Below, piece after piece: positions 1 to 6,409 of a DNA stretch of 17,238 nucleotides. Below the pieces are notes generated by a model that was given only the letters and a program-made list of their open reading frames with translations, searched no databases and had not been told where the DNA came from. Made by a program: the position numbers and the translations under genes. Every line of letters begins with the position of its first letter. Position 1 is the stretch's first letter. Source of the stretch: Ruminococcus sp. (lineage in GTDB: Bacteria > Bacillota > Clostridia > Oscillospirales > Acutalibacteraceae); NCBI GenBank assembly GCA_023667385.1, contig JAMPAE010000012.1:1-17238 (forward strand), read 5' to 3'.

Positions 1-407
1 TCATTGGAATGCTGATTCTTTTCAACAAAGAAATCCTTGCAGAGATGGTTGATGAAAAGAAGCTGAAAAAGCCGGAAAGCATTTCAGATTATCTTATGCA
101 GAACTTGTTTGAATGCCTTGAATATGTGCTTTCATATTTCAGCAACACACTTTCATTTTTGCGTGTTGGCGCATTTGTGATTGTTCACGCCAGCATGATG
201 ATGGTTGTGTTTACTCTTGCAGGTGACCCGAGCACAGTCAAAGGCTTGATTATCATTGAAATCGGCAACATAGTTGTCATTGCACTTGAGGGTCTTTTAA
301 CAGGTATCCAGTCGCTGCGACTTGAGTTTTACGAAATGTTCAGCCGTTTCTATGAGGGCAACGGCAGACCGTTCAAAGCAATTAAATTCCCAAGTCTTGA
401 AAAATAA
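1..407 (+). CDS. ntpI: V-type ATPase subunit I (a subunit), C-terminal fragment
   Basis: This is the 3' end of the gene for the membrane stator subunit that forms the ion half-channels beside the c ring; the 5' part lies outside the window. The frame is open to the window edge, so the ATG at 9 is internal, not a start. The fragment carries the family's hallmark helix SNTLSFLRVGAFVIVHASMM. Its Arg (codon 162-164) corresponds to the essential arginine that interacts with the c-subunit glutamate. The conserved end motif EGLLTGIQSLRLEFYE followed by MFSRFYEGNGRPF is also intact, and the protein ends normally with a TAA stop. It is the first visible gene of the ATPase operon, 27 nt before ntpK. 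Family assignment is secure; only about the last 134 residues are visible. Confidence 0.95.
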   Translation, partial: IGMLILFNKEILAEMVDEKKLKKPESISDYLMQNLFECLEYVLSYFSNTLSFLRVGAFVIVHASMMMVVFTLAGDPSTVKGLIIIEIGNIVVIALEGLLTGIQSLRLEFYEMFSRFYEGNGRPFKAIKFPSLEK

Positions 408-434
408 ATCATTTGAATTTTGGAGGAAAAAATT

Positions 435-923
435 ATGTCAACTTTCTTTTATGCAGCAATTATCATTGTTCCCGCAATCGCACTCATGCTTTCTGCATTC
501 TTCACCTTTAAAAGAAGAATGGAGGGCAAATCAATTGGTAAAACCATGAGAATTAACCTTGTCACTTTCCTTGTGCTCATCATTATGGTTGGTACATTCA
601 CATTCATGGCTTCTGCTGAATCGGGTAATCCGGTTAACACTGATAATCCGTCCACATCGGCAGAAAGCACAGAAGCTGCTTCCGCTGAAACAGCAGAAAG
701 CGGTTCATCATCAAAAGGTCTCGGACTTCTTGCCGCAGGTCTTGTAACAGGCCTTGCAGGCATCGGCGGCGGTATCGCAGTTGCAGCAGGTGCTCCGGCA
801 GCTATTGCCGCAACAAGCGAGGATCCGAAATCGTTCGGTAAAAGCCTTATCTTTGTTGCACTTGGCGAATCAATCGCACTTTATGGTGTTGTTATCTCAA
901 TCCTTATCCTCAACAAGGTTTAA
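435..923 (+). CDS. ntpK: V-type ATPase subunit K (c ring proteolipid)
   Basis: Membrane rotor subunit, 162 aa. The ATG at 435 is chosen because GGAGG at 422-426 sits 8 nt upstream; an in-frame TTG at 420 overlaps that site and is rejected. Residues 5-25 and 40-58 are hydrophobic helices separated by a basic loop. Residues 61-95 form a Ser/Ala/Glu/Thr-rich linker. Residues 96-162 are a canonical c-subunit hairpin: a Gly/Ala-rich helix with GIGGGIAVAAG (109-119), a polar turn SEDPKSFGKS, and a second helix with the ion-binding glutamate E145 in ALGESIALYG. Only one acidic ion site is present for the four predicted helices. Ser146 and Tyr150 match residues of Na+-binding c subunits, but the first-helix Gln is replaced by Val116, which argues weakly for H+. 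An A-S-A motif after helix 2 could be a signal peptidase site. Function certain, processing and ion uncertain. Confidence 0.95.
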   Translation: MSTFFYAAIIIVPAIALMLSAFFTFKRRMEGKSIGKTMRINLVTFLVLIIMVGTFTFMASAESGNPVNTDNPSTSAESTEAASAETAESGSSSKGLGLLAAGLVTGLAGIGGGIAVAAGAPAAIAATSEDPKSFGKSLIFVALGESIALYGVVISILILNKV

Positions 924-942
924 GTAAGCAAGTAGACTTACT
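923..942 (+). other. Intercistronic stem-loop after ntpK
   Basis: AGTAAG (923-928) and CTTACT (937-942) form a 6-bp stem with an 8-nt loop directly at the ntpK stop codon, with no T run after it. It is therefore not a terminator. A hairpin at this place could protect the upstream mRNA segment, which would suit a subunit needed in many copies per complex. The function is inferred and the stem is AT-rich and weak. Confidence 0.4.
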
Positions 943-961
943 AATTTAGGAGGTGAGTATA

Positions 962-1267
962 TTGAGAATGTATCTTTTGTCAAGCGATGAGGACACGCTG
1001 ACAGGTATGCGTCTTGCAGGTATTGACGGTAGGGTTGTGAAATCGGCGCAAGAGTTTGCCGAAGCGGCAGATGAAGTTCAAAAAAGCGGCGATGTCGGCA
1101 TTTTGCTTGTTGCAGTGTCGCTCGGTGAGCAATATCCGGAGCAGGTCATTGAACTGAAAAAAAGTGCAAAGCTTCTTGTGACGCAAATTCCCGATATGCT
1201 TCATCCAACAGCCTCCGGCGATTCAATCACACGATATGTGCGTGACGCCATTGGCATAAACATATAA
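962..1267 (+). CDS. ntpF: V-type ATPase subunit F
   Basis: Small soluble central-stalk subunit, 101 aa, which binds the D subunit and regulates rotation. The start is taken as TTG at 962: AGGAGG (948-953) lies 8 nt upstream, and the resulting N-terminus MRMYLLSSDEDTLTGMRLAG matches the usual subunit F opening (M-[KR]-M-[YF]-L-[IL]-S-...-DTLTGMRLAGI). The in-frame GTG at 953 overlaps the ribosome site and the ATG at 968 is too far away. The C-terminal part with IPDMLHPT and ITRYVRDAIGI also fits the family (a short CheY-like alpha/beta fold). Nomenclature varies (NtpG in Enterococcus, AtpF elsewhere). It sits 38 nt after ntpK and 30 nt before ntpE. Confidence 0.9.
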   Translation: MRMYLLSSDEDTLTGMRLAGIDGRVVKSAQEFAEAADEVQKSGDVGILLVAVSLGEQYPEQVIELKKSAKLLVTQIPDMLHPTASGDSITRYVRDAIGINI

Positions 1268-1297
1268 TTAAAAATCTTCCCGAAAGGGTGAATGTCT

Positions 1298-1894
1298 GTG
1301 CTTAATCAGAATGATAAGATTGAGCGTTTTGCTGACGTGATTAACAAAAACGCTCAGGCTCAGTGCAAGAAAATTCAAAAGCGAGCCGATAAATTTAAAA
1401 AAGAACAGTTGACTTTGCTTGAACAGCAAACAAAGCAGGAGCTTGAAAGCAGGCTCAGCTTTGAGCTTGACAGAATCAGTGCCGAAATTAACAGCGAAAT
1501 TTCAGCGCTTCAAAACAAAAGCAAGCAGGAAATTGCCAAGCGCAGAAGCGAAATTACTGCCGAAGTTTTTGAAAAGGCCGGTGAACAGCTTTCAGCGTTT
1601 GCAAAGTCAGAAGAATACAGCGCTTTCATTGAAAGCAGCATCAAAGCTTTAAGCGAGCAAATTGACGGCAAAATCATTGTTTTTGCAAAATCAGATGACG
1701 TTGAAACAATCAGGTCAATTGCTGCGGCATATGCAGAAGTCAGCAGTGTGGAAACGCTCGATAATATCGTAATCGGCGGAATTGCCGCTTCAAGTGAGGA
1801 CGAGTCAGTTTTTGTTGATGATACGCTTGACGCAAGACTTTCTGCCCAGAAAGAACAGTTTATGACTTTTTCGGGGCTGTCAATCAGCGAATGA
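1298..1894 (+). CDS. ntpE: V-type ATPase subunit E (peripheral stalk)
   Basis: Peripheral-stalk subunit of about 198 aa that links the catalytic head to the membrane sector. The N-terminal half (roughly residues 5-95) is a charged, heptad-like coiled coil rich in Lys, Glu and Gln, as in DKIERFADVINKNAQAQCKK. The C-terminal half is a mixed alpha/beta domain that would cap the head. Sequence similarity within this family is low, so the call rests on the length, the coiled-coil plus globular layout and the position directly before ntpA. GTG at 1298 is preferred because AAGGG (1284-1288) is 9 nt upstream; the ATG at 1292, in the same frame, leaves only 3 nt and adds two residues. A tiny CCC-GAAA-GGG hairpin overlaps this ribosome site. 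Confidence 0.85.
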   Translation: MLNQNDKIERFADVINKNAQAQCKKIQKRADKFKKEQLTLLEQQTKQELESRLSFELDRISAEINSEISALQNKSKQEIAKRRSEITAEVFEKAGEQLSAFAKSEEYSAFIESSIKALSEQIDGKIIVFAKSDDVETIRSIAAAYAEVSSVETLDNIVIGGIAASSEDESVFVDDTLDARLSAQKEQFMTFSGLSISE

Positions 1895-1916
1895 TAACAC
1901 AAGTGAGGTGATATAA

Positions 1917-3674
1917 GTGACCTGTGAAAACAAAATTTATGGAATCAACGGTCCTGTTGTGACTGTTAAAGGCAAAACGTCATTTTCCATGATGGAAATG
2001 GTATATGTCGGAAACGACCGCCTTGTTGGTGAGGTTATCGGACTTGAGAGCGCAAAAACAACAATTCAGGTTTATGAGGACACCCAGGGACTTCGACCGG
2101 GAGAACCTGTTTTTTCAACGGGCAGTCAGATGTGCGTAACTCTCGGACCCGGAATCCTCAGTAATATTTTTGATGGTATTGAGCGTCCGCTTCCTGCTCT
2201 TGAAAACAAAACAGGCGCTTTTATCGGAAAAGGAATCAACGTTCCTGTTCTTGACGATGAAAAGGAATGGGACGTTAAGCTGAAAATCAAAGAAGGCGAT
2301 GTGCTTTCAGGCGGACAGATTTATGCTGAAACGCAGGAAACACCTGCAATTATTCACAAAATCATGCTTTCGCCGCTGCTTTCAGGCGTTGTTGTGTCTG
2401 TTTGCGGTGACGGAAAGTATAAAGTAAACGATACCGTTGCGAAAATCAAAGACAGCGACGGCAACATCATCGAGCTTACGCTTTGCCAAAAATGGCCGAT
2501 ACGCATTCCTCGTCCTGTTAAAAAAAGGCTGACGGCATCAAAACCGCTTGTCACCGGTCAGCGTGTTATTGACACCTTGTTTCCAATTGCCAAAGGCGGC
2601 GCAGCTGCAATTCCCGGCGGATTTGGAACAGGTAAAACCATGACGCAGCATCAGCTTGCAAAATGGTGCGATGCAGACATCATCATTTACGTTGGCTGCG
2701 GTGAGCGTGGCAATGAAATGACGCAGGCACTCAACGAATTTTCCGAACTAATCGACCCCAAAAGCGGCAGACCGCTCACAGATAGAACCGTTCTTATTGC
2801 TAACACGTCAAATATGCCTGTTGCCGCCCGTGAAGCGTCAATTTATACAGGTATTACCCTTGCTGAGTATTACCGTGACATGGGATACCACACGGCAATC
2901 ATGGCGGATTCAACCTCACGTTGGGCAGAGGCTCTGCGTGAAATTTCCGGCAGACTTGAAGAAATGCCTGCCGATGAAGGCTTCCCTGCTTATCTTCCGT
3001 CAAGGCTTTCGGAATTTTATGAGAGGGCAGGCTATATGCAGGTGCTTTCCGAGGGAGAAGGCTCGGTCACAATCATCGGTGCAGTTTCTCCGCAGGGTTC
3101 GGATTTCTCCGAGCCTGTTACGCAAAACACAAAAAGGTTCACACGTTGTTTCTGGGCGCTGGATAAATCACTCGCTTACGCAAGACATTATCCTGCCATC
3201 AACTGGAACAACAGCTACAGTGAATATATCGGCGACCTTGAGCTTTGGTATCATGACAATGCAGGTGCTGATTTCATGAAGTGCCGTGAAGAGCTTTGCT
3301 CAATTTTGCTTGAAGAAAGCAGCCTGATGGAAATTGTCAAGCTCATCGGCGCAGATGTTTTGCCCGATGATCAAAAGCTGACAATTGAAATTGCAAGAGT
3401 CATCAGAGTTGGTTTCCTCCAGCAGAACGCTTTTCATAAGGATGATACCTATGTACCGATTGAAAAGCAGTTGAAAATGATGGAAGTGATTTTGCATCTT
3501 TATCATAAATGCCAGCAGATCGTTGCTTTGCAGGTTCCGATTTCGAAGCTGATGGCAACGGGCCTGTTTGATAGGCTTATCAAAATCAAATATGACATTC
3601 CGAATGACAATCTTGCCATGTTTGATGACTATATAAATGAAATTGATTCTGCTTTGGATTCATATCTCAGATAA
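1917..3674 (+). CDS. ntpA: V-type ATPase catalytic subunit A
   Basis: Catalytic ATP-hydrolysing (or synthesising) subunit, 585 aa, the normal length. It starts at GTG 1917 with GAGG at 1905-1908, 8 nt upstream. Residues 1-70 are the N-terminal beta barrel. Residues about 110-190 form the non-homologous insert typical of V/A-type A subunits and absent from F-type beta. The Walker A loop is GGFGTGKT at 234-241 (Lys240, Thr241), followed by the family motif YVGCGERGNEM, which carries the catalytic glutamate in GER. Walker B (TAIMADSTSRWAEALREISG) and the C-terminal helical domain are intact. Three copies alternate with NtpB in the head. The gene is 22 nt after ntpE and 12 nt before ntpB, clearly in one operon. 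No lesions seen. Confidence 0.98.
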   Translation: MTCENKIYGINGPVVTVKGKTSFSMMEMVYVGNDRLVGEVIGLESAKTTIQVYEDTQGLRPGEPVFSTGSQMCVTLGPGILSNIFDGIERPLPALENKTGAFIGKGINVPVLDDEKEWDVKLKIKEGDVLSGGQIYAETQETPAIIHKIMLSPLLSGVVVSVCGDGKYKVNDTVAKIKDSDGNIIELTLCQKWPIRIPRPVKKRLTASKPLVTGQRVIDTLFPIAKGGAAAIPGGFGTGKTMTQHQLAKWCDADIIIYVGCGERGNEMTQALNEFSELIDPKSGRPLTDRTVLIANTSNMPVAAREASIYTGITLAEYYRDMGYHTAIMADSTSRWAEALREISGRLEEMPADEGFPAYLPSRLSEFYERAGYMQVLSEGEGSVTIIGAVSPQGSDFSEPVTQNTKRFTRCFWALDKSLAYARHYPAINWNNSYSEYIGDLELWYHDNAGADFMKCREELCSILLEESSLMEIVKLIGADVLPDDQKLTIEIARVIRVGFLQQNAFHKDDTYVPIEKQLKMMEVILHLYHKCQQIVALQVPISKLMATGLFDRLIKIKYDIPNDNLAMFDDYINEIDSALDSYLR

Positions 3675-3686
3675 GGAGGGACAGCA

Positions 3687-5066
3687 ATGATTGTTGAACA
3701 TCGTGGACTGAGCGAAATCAACGGCTCGCTTGTTGTCCTTGAGGGCGTTAAAAACCCGATGAATGAAGAACTTGTTGAAATTGAACTCACCGACAAAACA
3801 AAACGCACCGGAAGAATTGTTGCCATTGAGGGCGATAAGGTTGTTGTTCAGGTTTTTGAGGGCACAAGAGGCGTTTCAATGGTGAACACCAAAACAAGGC
3901 TTCTCGGCAAACCCATGGAAATGAAGCTTTCAAAGGAAATCCTCGGTCGCACATTTGACGGCTTGGGCAGGCCGATTGACGGCTTAGGTGAAATCTATCC
4001 CGAAGTCAGCCTTAATGTTAACGGTCAGCCAATCAACCCTGTTTCCCGTGTGTATCCGAGAAACTTTATTCAAACAGGCATCTCTTCAATCGACTGCCTG
4101 ACAACGCTCATCAGGGGGCAGAAGCTGCCGATTTTCAGTGGTTCAGGTATGCGCCACAATGAGCTTGCGGTTCAGATTGTGCGTCAGGCTTCAATTGCCG
4201 ATAATGATGACTTTGCAGTTGTTTTTGCCGCAATGGGCGTTAAAAATGACGTTGCGGAGTATTTCAGGTCATCTTTTGAAAAGGCAAATGTAATGAACAG
4301 GGTTGTGATGTTCCTCAACCTTTCAAATGACCCGATTATTGAGCGTATCATCACTCCGAGATGCGCACTGACAGCGGCTGAATATCTCGCCTATGAAACA
4401 GGCAAGCACATCCTTGTCATACTCACCGACATGACTTCTTATGCCGAAGCACTGCGTGAATTTAGCTCATCGAAGGGCGAAATCCCTGCCAGAAAAGGCT
4501 ATCCGGGCTATCTTTATTCCGACCTTGCAACGCTTTATGAGCGTGCAGGTATCATCAAATCTTCGGGCGGCTCGGTCACGCAAATTCCGATTTTGACAAT
4601 GCCGAACGATGACATCACGCACCCGATTCCCGACCTTACAGGTTACATCACCGAAGGTCAGATTGTTCTCGACAGAGGTCTTGACACAAAGGGTATCTAT
4701 CCGCCTGTAAGCGTTTTACCGTCACTTTCACGTTTGATGAAGGACGGTATCGGCGCAGGCTATACCAGAGAGGATCATAGTGCCCTTGCAAATCAGCTTT
4801 TTGCAAGCTATGCAAAGGTTCAGGATGCAAAAGCCCTTGCATCGGTTATCGGTGAGGATGAGCTTTCGGAAAACGATAAGCTGATTTTAAGCTTTGGGCG
4901 TGAATTTGAAAGAGTTTTCATCAATCAGGGCGCAACCGAAAACCGAACAATTGAGCAAACGCTTAACCTTGGTTGGGAGCTTCTTTCAATGCTTCCAAAA
5001 TCAGAGCTGGATCGTGTTGATGATAAGTATTTGGAACTTTATTATAAGCCTAAAAACAATCACTGA
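3687..5066 (+). CDS. ntpB: V-type ATPase subunit B (non-catalytic nucleotide-binding)
   Basis: Head subunit of 459 aa that alternates with subunit A in the hexamer and completes the active sites at their interface. The start ATG at 3687 has GGAGGG (3675-3680) 6 nt upstream. The N-terminal barrel contains VVVQVFEGTRGVS. The P-loop position reads SGSGMRHNE (151-159), the degenerate form expected for B subunits, which do not hydrolyse ATP. Other signatures are ILTDMTSYAEALREFSSSKG and GYPGYLYSDLATLYERAG. The C-terminal helical domain with a terminal YKPKNNH is complete. The length agrees with the family. It follows ntpA after 12 nt, while the gap to ntpD (47 nt) is longer and AT-rich. Confidence 0.98.
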   Translation: MIVEHRGLSEINGSLVVLEGVKNPMNEELVEIELTDKTKRTGRIVAIEGDKVVVQVFEGTRGVSMVNTKTRLLGKPMEMKLSKEILGRTFDGLGRPIDGLGEIYPEVSLNVNGQPINPVSRVYPRNFIQTGISSIDCLTTLIRGQKLPIFSGSGMRHNELAVQIVRQASIADNDDFAVVFAAMGVKNDVAEYFRSSFEKANVMNRVVMFLNLSNDPIIERIITPRCALTAAEYLAYETGKHILVILTDMTSYAEALREFSSSKGEIPARKGYPGYLYSDLATLYERAGIIKSSGGSVTQIPILTMPNDDITHPIPDLTGYITEGQIVLDRGLDTKGIYPPVSVLPSLSRLMKDGIGAGYTREDHSALANQLFASYAKVQDAKALASVIGEDELSENDKLILSFGREFERVFINQGATENRTIEQTLNLGWELLSMLPKSELDRVDDKYLELYYKPKNNH

Positions 5067-5113
5067 CCCCTTACTCCTAATTCTTAATTATATGCAGAAC
5101 GGTGGTGCAGAAA

Positions 5114-5725
5114 ATGGCGCAGGTTTTCCCAACGAAAACGAATTTGATGAACACTAAAAAGTCGCTGGAGCTTGCAAAGCTCGGTTATGACCTGATGGAC
5201 AGGAAAAAGAACATCCTTGTTCGTGAGATGATGCAGATGATTGACAGCGCAAAAGCAATTCAAACGCAAATCGGTCAGGTCTATGAGCAGGCTTATTCTG
5301 CACTGAAAAGGGCAACGTTCAGCATTGGTGACTGCGAACGCTTTGCAAAAGCAGTGCCTGTTGAAGATGACTTGACAATTGACTATCGCTCGGTCATGGG
5401 TGTTGAAATTCCGATGATTCAAATTGAACCCGGCAACACCGATGTGAGAAATTTCGGCTTTGGCGAAACAAATTCTGATTTTGACGAAGCGTGTATGCTT
5501 TTTCGCAGGGTGAAGAACCTGACAGCTCAGCTTGCAGAAATTGAAAGCGGAGTTTGCAGACTTGCCGATGCGGTTGAAAAAACGCAAAAACGAAGCAATG
5601 CACTCAACAACATCATGATTCCACGCTTTGAAGAAATCATTAAATACATCTCACAAGACCTTGACGAAAAGGAAAGAGAAGAGTTTTCAAGGCTGCGTGT
5701 GATTAAAGACAAAAGCTCAAAGTAA
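5114..5725 (+). CDS. ntpD: V-type ATPase subunit D (central rotor shaft)
   Basis: Central rotor shaft, 203 aa, an antiparallel coiled coil that turns inside the A3B3 head. The start ATG at 5114 gives MAQVFPTKTNLMNTKKSLEL, which lines up with the family opening (PTR..L..L+..L..A..G..LL). The in-frame GTG codons at 5102 and 5105 are less likely, because the only Shine-Dalgarno-like run (GGTGG, 5101-5105) would overlap them and lies 8 nt before the ATG. N-terminal (about 15-75) and C-terminal (about 140-190) helices with heptad character flank a more globular middle. The C-terminal PRFEEIIKYISQDLDEKERE matches the family. It is the last visible gene of the ATPase operon. No convincing terminator follows, so some readthrough into the next gene is possible. 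Confidence 0.95.
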   Translation: MAQVFPTKTNLMNTKKSLELAKLGYDLMDRKKNILVREMMQMIDSAKAIQTQIGQVYEQAYSALKRATFSIGDCERFAKAVPVEDDLTIDYRSVMGVEIPMIQIEPGNTDVRNFGFGETNSDFDEACMLFRRVKNLTAQLAEIESGVCRLADAVEKTQKRSNALNNIMIPRFEEIIKYISQDLDEKEREEFSRLRVIKDKSSK

Positions 5726-5746
5726 TCGTTCTTTATATTTCGACAC

Positions 5747-5775
5747 TTTACAAATAATTTTTTATATGCTATAAT
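5747..5775 (+). promoter_or_regulatory. Sigma-A promoter for the lipoprotein gene
   Basis: TTTACA (5747-5752) and a perfect TATAAT (5770-5775) are separated by 17 bp, with an extended -10 TG at 5767-5768. The predicted start is near 5782. It lies directly after the ATPase operon and upstream of the gene at 5821. Confidence 0.85.
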
Positions 5776-5781
5776 TCATCA

Positions 5782-5795
5782 TAGTCGAAAGACTA
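5782..5795 (+). promoter_or_regulatory. 5' stem-loop with GAAA tetraloop at predicted transcript start
   Basis: TAGTC (5782-5786), GAAA (5787-5790) and GACTA (5791-5795) form a 5-bp stem closed by a GNRA-class tetraloop, beginning at the predicted +1. Such 5'-terminal hairpins are known to stabilise mRNAs. The role here is inferred. Confidence 0.55.
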
Positions 5796-5820
5796 CTTTA
5801 ATCAAAAGGAGTTACTATCT

Positions 5821-6276
5821 ATGAAACAGATGAAAAAAGTTTTGGCAATTGCTTTGGTGCTTTGCACGGTTACTCTGCTTTTTGCAGCTTGCGGCAAAAC
5901 ACCTGATAAGCAGATTATCGGCAAGTGGACTGAATCTTCAGGATATTTCGGAATTGAATTCCACGAAGATAACGTCATCACTTATGAAGTTATCAGCAAC
6001 CAGACGCCCGGTTCACTTCTTGACGGACTTGCAGGTCTTGTTAATGATGTTGTCACAAACAATCTCAAGGGCTCATACAGTGTTGTTAAGAAAGATGACG
6101 GTCAATATTACATAACAATCACATTGTCATCAATCGCTTCAATCAGCGGTGAATATCTCTTCACAATTGAAGGTCAGACCCTGAACCTCAAAGACCCGAC
6201 AACAGGCGAAACCAAATTCGTGCTTTATCAAAGAGCAGAAAGCGAAACAACAACTGCTGCTCCGGCACAAAACTAA
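5821..6276 (+). CDS. Lipoprotein with one small beta-rich DUF5640/lipocalin-like domain
   Basis: Predicted surface lipoprotein of 151 aa. AGGAG (5807-5811) lies 9 nt before the ATG. The N-terminus is a lipoprotein signal peptide ending in the lipobox LFAAC, so Cys24 would be lipidated. The mature part begins with QIIGKWTESSGYFGIEFHED, a G-K-W opening followed by alternating beta-strand-like segments. A compact single beta-domain of this kind resembles the DUF5640 type found in many Clostridia (family name from memory, not searched). The last 15 residues are a Thr/Ala-rich tail. The gene has its own promoter and terminator and so is probably monocistronic. The next gene carries three related domains. 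Function unknown; binding of a ligand or wall component is only a guess. Confidence 0.8.
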   Translation: MKQMKKVLAIALVLCTVTLLFAACGKTPDKQIIGKWTESSGYFGIEFHEDNVITYEVISNQTPGSLLDGLAGLVNDVVTNNLKGSYSVVKKDDGQYYITITLSSIASISGEYLFTIEGQTLNLKDPTTGETKFVLYQRAESETTTAAPAQN

Positions 6277-6287
6277 TTGATACTGAT

Positions 6288-6321
6288 AAGGGCTGTTAAA
6301 ACGCAGCCCTTTTTAATTTTT
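6288..6321 (+). terminator. Rho-independent terminator of the lipoprotein gene
   Basis: AAGGGCTG (6288-6295) pairs with CAGCCCTT (6304-6311), an 8-bp stem with an 8-nt loop, followed by TTTAATTTTT. It is 12 nt after the stop codon. Confidence 0.9.
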
Positions 6322-6409
6322 CTCAACACTGTCTTTTTAAAGTTACTTTAATGTTATTTCGGCAAACTTTTGATTATATGGTACAACTGTTTTTCATGGA
6401 GGTAAGGAT

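Noticed and set aside
449..763. 104-codon - strand frame inside ntpK
   Set aside because: It is the antisense shadow of the c-subunit gene, without a ribosome site or recognisable domain.
2797..3279. 160-codon + strand frame inside ntpA
   Set aside because: It lies entirely within subunit A in another frame and has no ribosome site. The ntpA frame is intact, so there is no frameshift.
5084..5587. 167-codon - strand frame inside ntpD
   Set aside because: It is antisense to a well-identified subunit D gene, rich in His and Cys as expected for a shadow frame.
6322..6409. Promoter for the triple-repeat gene
   Set aside because: TTATAT and TACAAC near 6374-6387 have no acceptable -35 at 16-18 bp. 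A promoter is expected after the terminator at 6288-6321, but I cannot point to it.
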